DNA of 64,000 bases, from contig NW_024468550.1 of NCBI RefSeq assembly GCF_001632365.1, positions 124,001-188,000 of the forward strand, in the 5' to 3' direction. The DNA is from Laetiporus sulphureus 93-53. Its lineage: Eukaryota; Basidiomycota; Agaricomycetes; Polyporales; Laetiporaceae. Under the pieces are notes generated by a model that was not told the origin of the DNA, did no database searches, and saw nothing but the letters and a program-made list of their open reading frames with translations. Every line of letters starts with the position of its first letter. Position 1 is the stretch's first letter. A program made the translations under genes and the position numbers. Shown piece by piece: positions 49,191 to 60,153 of this stretch.

Positions 49191-50171
49191 ATGCCACGCA
49201 TCCTCTTTGTGAGTGGTTTTCACCCCGCGACTCGTGCCCGCGACCTTGCCTACGAGTTTGAACGGTGAGTCCTACCTTGTCGAGCTCGACGGAACTCGCT
49301 CAATGCCTCATGCCGCGCAGTTACGGGCCCCTCATCCGCTGCGACGTTCCTGCTCCCCGCAACCCGCACGCCAACTCAAACCCGTGAGTGCACTTTCTTG
49401 ACCTGTCGTCTTTTCTCTAGTCGAATGGCCTCGAACGTCCGTTGTCCCGTGCGAGTGCCCGCCGAGCGCCCGTCCCCGCTGTCGCATGCCGAGGCAAAGT
49501 AACGAACGAAGCCTGCGCTGGCCCGCGAAGCATCGTCGCGATGCTCACGACCCACAATGCCGTTCGATCGTTCGATGTCACGCGTCTCGCCCCAGAACAT
49601 CACTCGCTCAACGTGCCCTCTCGAACCCCCCTCGCAGTTACGCCTTTGTCGAATTCCGAGACCAGCGCGATGCCGAAGACGCCTACTACGATATGTAAGC
49701 CTGCACGTTCATGCTGCGCTGTTGCTGCTGACATGTGGCGTGCAGGCATGGGAGGAGCTTCGAGGGATATCGCTTGAGCATTCAAGTGAGGTTTCATCCT
49801 AGCTAACAGCTAATACGGCGCTGACAATAGCGGCTCAATCATAGTGGGCTAAGAATCCTCCATCGTCCATTTGGCGTTATGACAGGAGGTCGCCTCCTCC
49901 ACGTCGTGACAGGGACCGCTCTCGCAGCCCTCGTCGCCGCAGTGACCGGGACCGGGACCGGGACCGTGAGCGCGAGAGGGAGCGCGACCGGGATGACCGC
50001 GACAAGGACAGAGATGCTGACAGGGATAAAGACAGGCGCAGACGTAGCCGAACTCCCGAGAGGCGCAGGAGCCCTACGCCCGAAAAGAGAGACCGAGCAA
50101 AGACACCTCTCGCTGAAGAGGAGCCGAAAATGGAAGAGGACCGAGCTCAGACTCCTCCGTACGAGCAGTAG
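49191..50171 (+). CDS. SR-type splicing factor with one RRM and an RS/RD tail
   Basis: ATG at 49191 gives MPRILFVSGFHPATRARDLA, the RNP2 strand of an RRM. Further exons add YGPLIRCDVPAPRN, YAFVEFRDQRDAEDAYYDMH (RNP1) and GRSFEGYRLSIQWAKNPP. The intron before the RNP1 exon is long for this genome (about 49382-49637). The C-terminal half is an RS/RD/RE-rich tail, with ten Arg-Asp or Arg-Glu dipeptides at about 49940-50020, then RRRSRTPERRRSPTPEKR, ending TPPYEQ. SR proteins bind exonic enhancers and promote spliceosome assembly in the nucleus and are regulated by phosphorylation of the tail. The single N-terminal RRM fits fission-yeast Srp1-like or SRSF2/3/7-like proteins. Stop at 50169-50171. 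Confidence 0.85.
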
Positions 50172-50452
50172 ACTTTCCTTGTCCCGAACGTTGAACGCTT
50201 GCCCTCCTAAAGATGCATTTCGACTCATATGGAAGACCGGTTTTCGTCTAGTTGTCTTAGCCTGTACATAGCATAGTGCCGAATATGTGATCGAAAAGAC
50301 ATATCATTAGCGAGGTTTTATCCGCCGCCGTCGTCCGCAAAATCAGCGACGCCATGTACGAGAACTTGTTTTCGTTGAGAATATTGGCGCTCAGTTGTTT
50401 CCCTGATGATTGTGGCTGAGGCGCTGCAAGGTGCTTGGACTGGATCTAAATC

Positions 50453-52187
50453 ATGAATCCGTCGACCCGGATCCCCACAGTTGATGACTTGAGGGTACGA
50501 ATATCGCGCAGGCCATCCTGAACGTTGCTGAACACACTCTAGGTCAAGCTGTGCTTCATCTGCAGGGAGGAAGAGCGTTTTGACAGTATGGGTCCTTCAA
50601 ATGAGACGGTGTGCCGAGCTAGACACTGCTTTGCTAGATCCTCAAGAGCCCCGCCGGGCATGGGTCCATCCCTGCAACTGCACGCTCGTTGCGCACGAGT
50701 CGTGTCTCCTCCAGTGGATCAAGGCCGCCCAGCAGGATCCGGCGCGTGCGAGGAATGCCCTGAAGTGCCCACAATGTGGCGCCACATACGAGCTTGAAAG
50801 CGATAACCCGTTCATCCTACGGCTGCTTGACCATGTCAATGCGAGCTTGTCTGTCGCAGGAAAGGTTGTCAGTGCGGCGGGGCTGGCGGGAATCATCGTG
50901 TCCTTTGGATTCGGTGCGGTGCACGGCGAATGTCTGATGGTGCATTCACTCATGCTGAGTTATCCGAGCAGGAATCTACATCATTTGTACCTCATACGGT
51001 GCCTATGCCATTCAGGAATTTCTGGGCAAGGAGATGTGCGTAGGTATCTTGTGTGTGCATACAGCTAACGGACTCGGTGCAGGTACAACATCCTGCTCAC
51101 CGACGACCCGAGCAACTGGCCATGGCATGCCTACATGGACCTGCCCCTCATCCCTTTCAGCCTTATCTTCTCCCGAACACGCTTTTTCGACAGCCTCCCC
51201 TTCGTCCCTCTCCTCCTTGCATGGCCGTCCTCCGCGCCCGTCGCCTCCACAACAGGCGTCATCGCCGCGCGCTGGGCTCCTGCCGTACGCGCACCGCCCG
51301 CTCCTTCACATGTAATTTTCACATGGCCGCCGTCGCCCATTGTCGTCACGATGCTCTTCCCTATCCTCACTGCGTTCTACCGGCGCGCATACTCACGTAT
51401 AAAACATCAGATCATGGGAACACAGCCAGGCATGCGCCCTGCACTGCGCGAGGTCGTCTGGGACTTTGGCGGCGACGGACCCGTCCCGCTGCGGGCGCGC
51501 ATCGGCGTGAATGTCGAACCCGCCGATCATCGGCGACCGCAAGGCGGGGAGCAGGCGCAGGGCGAGGAGGAGCCGGACGACCCTGGACACGTCGCAGAGC
51601 GGACGCTGCGCGTGACGAATGCCTCCCTGGGACGGTTCATTGGCGGCGCGCTTATGATGCCCGCTATCGCGAATTATATGGGTGCGATACTGTACCGGCT
51701 GTCGAAGCACTTCCAGCTCCTGCGCCGGTTCTTGGCCGTGCGTCCACCGTTGCAGGGACCGGTTCCCCCGCCGGTCGATGCGTGGGTCGATAGTCAAACC
51801 TTCAGCAAAATGGGGTACCTCAAGCAGATTGGGCTAGGGATGCGGACGGCGTTGGACCTCATATGCGGAGGAACGAGATCCTGGCAAGAGTGTGACCCCG
51901 TCTGGTGAGTGTCCGTCAGCACCTGCATCCTCTGATGTTGACATGTCATGTACAGGTGGAGAAACTCCATCGGACTTGGTATTTTCTTGGTGGTAAGACT
52001 TGATCTCAGTCCGGCATTATATTCCTGTTCATATCTCTTGCTGCAGGCCAAAGATTGTGTGAAGCTAATGCACCTATATCTGGCCAAGCGCGAGCTGGAG
52101 ACACGACGCATCAAGAGCCGCTCATTTGCCGGGGTGGATATGCGAGAGCTTGATCTAGTACAGCGTCCCGATACTCCATCAACATGA
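50453..52187 (+). CDS. RING-CH (MARCH-type) membrane E3 ubiquitin ligase
   Basis: ATG at 50453 gives MNPSTRIPTVDDLR. The next exons build a C4HC3 RING-CH finger: KLCFICREEERFD, then PRRAWVHPCNCTLVAHESCL, LQWI and LKCPQCGATYEL, with the Cys/His spacing complete. Hydrophobic segments follow: SVAGKVVSAAGLAGIIVSFG, a second one spliced at about 50970-51030, DLPLIPFSLIFSRTRF, and PSPIVVTMLFPILTAFY. A proline/acid-rich loop at about 51450-51600 and a terminal segment with GRFIGGALMMPAIANYMGAI and IGLGIFLVAKDCVKLMHLYL complete about 480 residues. The layout resembles MARCH5-type ligases of mitochondrial or ER membranes, but the compartment is inferred. Convergent with eIF2 gamma. Confidence 0.85.
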
Positions 52188-52406
52188 TCCTTGAGTTTGA
52201 GTTCGATGTTTCATGTATTTTTGGCATCCTTGTTTATACAACTCACGCCAAACTCTAGCTGGTGTACACCCGGACTGGGCTTAAAAGTCGACATACAGCG
52301 GAAGGAGATGGCATCAGAGTAACAGTCTAACGCTACATTGTGCAAAGCAACGGATGTGCTAAGATAGGGGTCAACTAGTGAAAGAGTATACAATGTATGT
52401 ATATGT

Positions 52407-54163
52407 TTAGTCAACTTCGAGCACCGTTCCGCGCTGCACGCTACCCCAACCTGGAGCCCGAAGATTTAGATATCCGCAGATGACAATGGTAAGACAGATG
52501 CTGCTTACCGACTAACCGCCAATGCTTCTCGATTCGACGAGAAAGTGCGACCTTCTCACCAACCTCTGTACACGCTGGCGATGTCAGTTGGATCTTGGCC
52601 AGGTCCGCTTTGACGCTCAAAACGCGCCCGCCGGTGGACGTCGAGCCGATGTTGATGAGGAGCAACTCTCCCTTGACGAGCTTCGATACTTTCGTCTGCT
52701 TTTTGTCCTCCGTCTTCACTCCGAGTAATCGTCGCAGCAGGAAGAGGCTGATCTCCAGTTCTATGGGCGCACCAACCGTTCTTAGAACCGGAGCCAATAC
52801 GGACGCACGAACTACATACCGCTGTAAATATTCGGCAGTTTGCCAACAGCTCCGAGCACTTGCCCAACCAGACGATCCGCCCGGCAGAGTGTCGGGTCAA
52901 TCCGCGTACCGACACCAATTAGGCCACCGGGGACTGCGAACTGCAGGTGGTTGCTCTCCGCATGCAGTGAGACGATGCGGCTGAAGATGGGCTTGCACCT
53001 ATTCCTGCCTTGAGCATCCTTGGTGACGATACCTGGCCTAATCTCAACCTCCTGTCCGAGACGCAGAGTACCAGTGAGAATTGAGCCGCCTGCAACACCG
53101 CCCTTGAGCTCGTCGACCTCCGCGCCAGGCCTGTTGACGTCGAAGGAGCGGATGACGATCAACTTCGGGTCCGCGGTAAAGTCGCGCACGGGAATGGGGA
53201 TCCGCTTGACGATGTACTCGTTGACTGCATCGATGTTGTACTTGAGCTGTGCGGAGATAGGAACGATAGGCGAGGACTCAGCGACGGTGCCTGTGCGAGA
53301 ATTATGAGATATTGGTGCAAAATGAAATTACTGGCACGGCGCACCCTTCACGAATGCAACGATGCTCTTTTGGTGCTCGATCGCCTGTGCTTCCTTGATC
53401 AGGTCCACCTTGTTTTGCAGGATGATGATGTTCTCGAGCTTCATGATCTCTACGGCTGCAAGGTGTTCTGAGGTCTGCGGCTGTGGGCACGTCTCGTTGC
53501 CCGCAATAAGGAGCAGCGCGGCGTCCATGACCGCCGCGCCGTTTAGCATGGTGGCCATGAGAATATCGTGACCGGGACAGTCGACGAAGGAGACGTGTCG
53601 AAGGAGCTTCATACGGTGATTACATCCAGGGCGCTCACAGAGAGGGTTGTCCTCCTTATCGGAGCGATATGAACGATAGCAGCCCGGACGCGGGCAGGCG
53701 GGGTTCTCACATTTGTAGATCTAGGTGGACATCATGAAGGGGAAACGCGCACGGAGGATATCACCACATACCTTCGCATTGGCATATCCCAGCTTGATTG
53801 TAATATTCCGCACCAGCTCGTTCTTGAATCGGACGGTCATAACTCCAGATATCGCTTTGACGACCGTTGATTTTCCGTGAGCGACATGGCCAATGGTTCC
53901 TGCATAAAACGACGGGTTAGTAGACAGCTGGACGCACCATAAATGAACTACGGACCAAGATTAATTGTTGCCTGAATGCGCCATCAGCAATGACGACGTA
54001 CACAGCACACGATGCGTACCTGTTTTGAGATGACCTCTGGAGAGAGGGGTGTCAATGTGGATGGATCGATGCTGATCTCGGGGAAGGACTCCTCGACGTC
54101 GCTGTCCTCGCCCTCGCTGTCGGAGTCGTCGATCGGCTTCTGTACTGTCTCGTCTCCAGGCAT
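52407..54163 (-). CDS. GCD11: Translation initiation factor eIF2 subunit gamma
   Basis: The GTPase subunit of eIF2, which brings Met-tRNAi to the 40S ribosome. ATG at 54163 opens [21 protein letters not shown]1 is [19 protein letters not shown] (about 53930-53860). The family zinc-knuckle insert has four Cys ([13 protein letters not shown] and [10 protein letters not shown]). G3 is [20 protein letters not shown]4 [11 protein letters not shown] and G5 [12 protein letters not shown]. Domain II includes [20 protein letters not shown] and [18 protein letters not shown], and domain III ends [13 protein letters not shown]. Several introns of about 50-60 nt interrupt it. All GTP-binding motifs are intact and the length (about 470 residues) is normal. 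Confidence 0.95.
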
Positions 54164-55051
54164 GGTTGTCGGTAGGAGTTGAGCAGCGGAAGGGGAACAG
54201 AAAGATGGGTGGGTACGCGCGCGCACGACTCGACTTCAGGATTGAGCGTGACTGCAGGTGTGACAGATGCCCGTGATCGTCACACCATAACGACGATGCT
54301 CTTGCAACCGGCGACCAACTTGTGAGCATTCTTATGGCAGCGTTTTGCAACAAACAGCGTTTGCTCAGTACATAGCTGCGTCAACGTTGCGTAAAAATCA
54401 TCAAGTGCGTTTTTGTTTCAAACTCCAGGCGTCAAGCTCAAGTCTGACGGCCGTGTTAAATGCTGTAGCGGATTCCGTGCACGGCGCCATCCGAATGCCA
54501 TGGTCCACGCACGGAAGGCATGCGGGCGGAGTGACTCTGAGCCCTGGCTCAGTACACACAACGATCGGAAATGGAAAGCAGGTCAGTTCATATTCGAATC
54601 GCTGTACATATCCGCGCGCGGCAACTACACTACCTGCCTTTTTAGGTAGGTACGCATTCAATCGGGGCCACCCATACTCTCCGACACTTTCTGGGTTCAC
54701 GGACAACCACACCATCCAGAAGAGCAATTTACAACGCTGCAACTAGTAAACATCCGCTACCTGTCGAGGCACAGGCACCAATGACCGTTAGATTGCTTCA
54801 TGCTAAATATCGCATCAGGTGCGGAGCACCCGGATGTGCGGATACGGAGAACATAGCCATCCGACCTTTCCACATCCAACGGATCTGGTAATCCGACGCT
54901 AGAATGCTTCTAACAGCATATAAGGGCCCCAGATTCCGCCTATGCCTCTCCACTTTCCGTTCGGCCTCGCGTTGGTCATCACTTACTCTCCCTTCTTCTT
55001 CATCTTTACCTTCTGACCCTCTTCATCCGTTCTCCCCACTCTTTTCTCAAC
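54164..55051. other. Divergent intergenic region between eIF2 gamma and the GT2 gene
   Basis: About 890 bases with promoters for both genes. The GT2 side has a TATA box at 54919-54924 and a pyrimidine-rich block at about 54940-55040. Small frames at 54345-54746 look spurious. Confidence 0.5.
54919..54924 (+). promoter_or_regulatory. TATA box of the GT2 synthase gene
   Basis: TATAAG about 130 bases before the ATG at 55052, followed by a long CT-rich stretch. A plausible core promoter. Confidence 0.5.
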
Positions 55052-58000
55052 ATGTACACTCGCGCATCTCGTAACGACTCCCAGGGTGCTGATTTCCAGC
55101 AACCAGAACCCTCGTACTTTTCGTCCAGATCGAAGAGCCCATACTCCTCGGCAGCCACGACTCCCCAACGTTCGCGCGTTACCACCCCAAGTGGTGATGT
55201 GGACGAGCAATCGCAGCTTCTGACCCCTAGTGGAAGACCGAAATTTTTCAGGTTCTCAAGCAAGACCAAGGTCCCTTCACTTGCAAAGGTACGCCAGTCG
55301 TTCTGTTTGTACTTTAATACGTATTCATGTAGCCAAATGCAGCCTGCTTCGCAAGACAAGGGTAAAAGTAAGCTACAAGTGAGGTGGCGAGGTGGCGATC
55401 GCAGATTGAATAGCAGCGACTCGACGTATGCGAATGATTCTGCATCCGAGACAGAAATTGCAGTTCCTCTTGCCAAAGATTACATTTCGACAGCGGTCGA
55501 CCTCTCTCCCACGGAATCCATATCCAGCAACGACAAAAAACTTGACTCCAAAAATCCCGAAACCACCTTTGACGACTCTCCGATTTTGCCATCCATTGAG
55601 GACATCGCTGCGGATGACGATGATGTACCCATCAAATCCACCGCGGACGTTCACGATGAAGAAGCCGTCCGTCGCCCAGTCATCACGCAGGACTTTGCGA
55701 TGCCTACTTCCGGCGCGCATGCCATACCTCTCCCGCCGCTGTCACGCCAGTCGAGCGCGAAGTGGGCCGACCGCCTCCGACAGCGCTCGTCTGCTAGCCC
55801 GCTGCCGCGCACCTCATCCACCTCATGCATTACGTCTGTTGCGCTTCCTACTCTTGCGGTGCCTCAGCCTGTCAAGGCGAGCACGCTGGCCAGGTCCAAC
55901 AGCGCATTCTCCTCAACCCCCGATCTCCGTCGCAGTTTTAGCACCTCGTTGCGCAGCCAGAGCCAGAGCCGACCAGCTAGCAGGAACCTCGACGAGGCGA
56001 TCGACTTTGACCGCATTCGCTCGCCGGCGCCCCTCTCTCGGTCCGTGTCGGTCGTCGACCTCCACAATCCATTTAGCGACAGCAGAGAAATTCTCGTTGA
56101 GCAACGGGATGCGCAGCCTAACCTCCATCCGTACGTCAGCATCTCGCCGGAAGGATCGTCCCAGAGTTCAGATTCCCTCAACACTTCCGTCGATATCGAG
56201 TCCGAGTCCGACGATGAATCAGATGACGAATACGACGAAGAACTTGGCCCTCCTCCCGATGTCCCGCCCGCGCTCGAGTATGTCGATCCCGAAATAGAGT
56301 GCGTCGCGCCGAGCGCATCAACAGCTACCCTTCCGCTCGCGGAACAGCAGCTGTTAGATCAGCCCGAGGCCCAGCACCCTTGGACGACTCCGCCTTACAA
56401 CATCGTCGAGCGCGAGCCACCGAGCTTCAACCGGTGGATTGCGGGATTTAAGATATCCATCAGTTTGGGCGTCGTGATTAGCTTGTTGGTAGGCTACGGA
56501 CTCCGGCTCAAAATTGTTCGCGTCGGTCCGTGGAGTTTTGGAATGTACGGCCTATTGCTCGTTGTCGGTGCGTACGTTGTGCCGCCTGATCGAGTCCAAT
56601 GCTGACCCCATACCGCTTTATAGATTTTATCGTTCAGACAATCGCGGCGTCGTTTAATCGCCGTAGCGTCGTTAAAGTGACGAAGGCATCGCCTATCGTG
56701 AAGGCTGTTGCAGAGCGCCTGGAGGTGCAGGATCAACTCCCGCTCACTAACCCCAAACCCCTTCCCGAGTGCAGTATCGCTGTTGTCGGCTATCGTGAGG
56801 ATGAGGAAGCCTGGACGGCTGTAAGTGCCCGTGCAATCGGCCAGCGCATCAGATACTGATCCGAACCAGTGTCTCAAATCTCTGCAGGCGCAAGAGTACC
56901 CAATCAAGCACATCATCGGTGTCGTCGACGGCAATGATGGCCCTGACCTCGACATGGCGAATGCATTCGGAAAGGCGTTCCCCGAGGAGCAGCGCCTCAT
57001 TTCACATCTTCCGGTGCTGCTCTCGGTGATGTACAAAGAAAAATACTGGGAGCACATGAATTCGCTTGCCCACCCGCCCCTCACGCGCTGGGAACACGTT
57101 AAGATGTGGTTCACGCAGAAGTCACGTCCCGGCCAGCAGGAGGCGCACGAGGTTGCATGGAACCACATGCTAAACTACGTGCATTCGAAGGCGACCGAGG
57201 AAAGATGGGCAGACTGGAAGGGGATTTGCTTTTCTCAGTACGTTTTGTCCTGATGTGCGATCCACTCATATTGACGACTGGTGTAGACCTCACGGCCACA
57301 AGCGCCACGCGATGTTTACGGCGTTTGTAGTCGGCGCATACGCACTTGGAACAAAGGATGCGATGTTGACCACGGACAGCGACACGTATGTGTACCCCGA
57401 CGCGGTGAAGAACATGATGGCTCTGCTCTTTAGTGACAGCCGCCTGGCTGGTGTTACTGGCGACGTCCGCATCTGGAACAAGTCAGATTCGTTCCTTGCG
57501 CTCATGTCTTCTATCCGATACTGGTTTGCGTTTAACGTCGAGCGTGCTTGCCAGAGCGCGTTCGGTTGTGTTGGTTGCTTGTCTGGTCCGGTAAGTTGCA
57601 ATCAGTGGTGTAATCGACACCCTTACTGATGAGGCCTGAGCAGCTCGGGCTTTATAAATGCTCAGATCTTATGTCCGTCCTCGGTCCGTGGATCTTACAA
57701 ACCTTTTTGGGTAAGGAGACGACGTTCGGTGACGATCGCCACCTCACGAACCGCATCCTGTCTCTTGGGCATAAGACGGGCTACACCCAATTAGCTATGT
57801 GCGACAGTGACACGCCGGCTGGCTACGTGCGTTGGGTCAAACAACAGACTCGGTGGTCAAAGAGTTTCTTCCGCGAGGCGTACTGGTTTCCGAAGAGCTT
57901 TGCCTACCACAGATTCGTACGTCTTCGTTTTTCGTCATTCCACTGAGCCTCGACCTAACGCGTGTTCCAGTGGTTGACCGTGGAGACCACGAAGCAGTTC

Positions 58001-59232
58001 CTGTATCCCATGGTGCTTACGGCGACGGTCGTGAGCATGCTGTACAAGCCCTCTAGTTGGATCCGCCCGCTCATCTGGCTTGCCACAATGTTTGGTGTCG
58101 CTCTTATTAAGAGTATTTACGGAGTGATCTGCCTGCGGGATCCCCGGCAGTTCCTCTTCGGTGTTTATGGTGTTATGGTGCGTGCATTGTCGAGCATCAG
58201 TCGACTTGTGCTGACTTCGGCCAATCACAGTACTTCTTCGGCTTGCTCCCATCCAAGCTGTTCGCATGCTTCACAGTCCACATCACCAATTGGGGCACGT
58301 CTGCTCGCTCCAAGTCTGAATTCGCGCGCCCTGAGAGCTTCTTGTCTCGTACCACGCACATCGGCCATCTGGTGGTGTGGTATCTGGTTCTCACCATCGG
58401 ACTGGCCTACTTTCTTGCCACCATCTTCCACCAGCCGCTGTTTTGGTTCGTCGGCATCCTGGGTGGGGTGCTCACTTTCCAGGCATACTCCGATGTCATC
58501 ATTGGCGAGACCAAGTACGGGATATACATGCTGAGGAAGAAGATGAAGGAGCGCCGTGAGGCAAGAGTATCCACGGAGGACGTCGACGTGGAGAAGGTTG
58601 CTGGCAAGAAGTCATCCAAGCGCCTTGGTCTGAAGAAGCTCCGTCGCGGAAAGCGTGCGGAGAAGGAGAAGCAAGCCATATCGATTGCCCCTGTCACAGC
58701 GGAAGATGGGGCTTCTGAGGTGGCTGTTCCGGAATCGGAGACTGGCCCCGAAGTCATTCTCGGTGCCCCCGATGCCCGTGTTTCAATCGTGACACCGACT
58801 CTGGAAAATACCTCTGCAGAGCCCGCGACATCGCACACAGCACCACCGACTATCTTCATCAGTCTACCTCCGTCAGACGAAAGAGAAGATTATTTCTCGC
58901 AGGTCTTTACCGAGCCTCGCAAAGTCTCTTTGGCATCGAGTGCCACAGCCGTGGATACTGGCATATCTCGCAGGCCCTCTTTGGCACCCACAATCACGGA
59001 TGTCGCTGATTCTCGTAAGGTCTCTGTGGCGTCAACCTCTACTATGGTCGATTCGGAGCTGCCAATGACGCCCGCGGAGGATCGCAAGATGGGCCTGGGC
59101 GCAATAGCATTGGCAAAGTCTATCAATGCAAGATTGGGCCGGTCAAGTGGAAACGGTGGCAAGCGGTTGACAATGATTGAGGACGTGGAAGGAGAGCTCC
59201 CATTCACACCGGGAGCAATGGTTGTGTATTGA
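55052..59232 (+). CDS. Processive GT2 glycosyltransferase, hyaluronan/chitin synthase-like, with long N-terminal extension
   Basis: ATG at 55052 starts a disordered Ser/Pro-rich extension of about 450 residues with acidic patches; an in-frame 54-nt intron at 55289-55342 is likely. Two membrane helices follow at about 56455-56570. The catalytic GT2 core has PECSIAVVGYREDEEAW, HIIGVVDGNDGPD, TTDSDTYVYPDA (DxD), GCVGCLSGPLGLYKCSDL, GDDRHLTNRIL and QQTRWSKSFFREAYW (the QxxRW motif of processive synthases). Three to five membrane helices follow (QFLYPMVLTATVVSMLY, IGHLVVWYLVLTIGLAYFLA, WFVGILGGVLTFQAYS). The C-terminal 250 residues are a basic then Ser/Thr-rich tail with a repeated (R/S)RK(V)S-like motif. 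The core matches hyaluronan/chitin-synthase-type enzymes that polymerise and export a UDP-sugar polymer at the plasma membrane. The product, chitin, hyaluronan-like or another beta-glycan, cannot be decided. Confidence 0.85.
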
Positions 59233-60153
59233 TTTACCTATATCGGACTGTCTTGATCCGTTATAATGTACTATATAGAAACGTGGATGAGAGAAAACGG
59301 AAGTATAGCCAACATCCAAACATCGTATGATTAGAGCTTCCGCTGTATTATTTTTTGCAGCAAATATGCCTCTTGGTGATGATGGTAAGTCAGCCGTTTT
59401 CCTTCTACATCGTCGATAAATGTCATCGGCGCTTCAGCCGATGCAAAGTCTCCAGGGTAACGAAGCCCCACGACCCTACCATCTCAATGAAGGAAGAAGA
59501 CAGGAGTATGACTGGTATCACCCTCTAAGGAGTGAAGTTTTGGATCGGAGGCAACAGATGTACTCAAATCTGACCTAAAATGTGCTATGACTCCTTGCGC
59601 AGCATCCGCAACTGGGGGACTCATATTACTAATGATTATCGCAGCTGTCCCAGCAGAGACAGTTCCGGGTACAGGTGAAAAACGCGAACCAGCCATGAGA
59701 CATATCCTATAAAACCGTACGCACTCAACAGTGCATTTGACGAGCTGTATGGCGTAAGAGAGTGTCCAGCATCGGCGATCAGAACACCGGTGAGCAAGTT
59801 CAGGGTCTGGAGATAAGAACTAGTCACCTTCCGCTCGGAGTGCAGATGGTCATCGACCATCTTCAACACAGTGGTCCGACGCAAGATGGAATGTTCGCCG
59901 ACTAGATATTACGCTCGATACCGTTCAAACGTATAACAGCACGGGTAACAACCGCCTTGCTTCACCAAATCCTATTACGCGAGGTCACGCTACGCACCTC
60001 CTGTCCCATACAATACAGAGGTAAGCGAATTTGAAGAGTACAAACGGAAAAGCATGACAACAGTGATATCGACATCCAATCGTAGATGGCATAACCGACG
60101 TTAGGCATACACTCTAATAGCATGGGAAATCGTATGTGGGCGTGAAAGATCAG
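59233..60153. other. Convergent intergenic region with a possible small minus-strand ORF
   Basis: About 920 bases between two converging genes. On the minus strand, 59884-59636 encodes 82 residues with a hydrophobic, protein-like segment (YLQTLNLLTGVLIADAGHSL, ALLSAYGFIGYVSWLVRVF) but no ATG at its start. An upstream ATG frame near 60105-60000 is hydrophobic too, but I could not join them with consensus splice sites in frame. It may be a small unresolved membrane protein, a remnant, or chance. Confidence 0.3.

Noticed and set aside
55428..56297. 289-codon plus-strand frame within the GT2 gene
   Set aside because: It is an out-of-frame shadow of the Ser/Pro-rich first GT2 exon.
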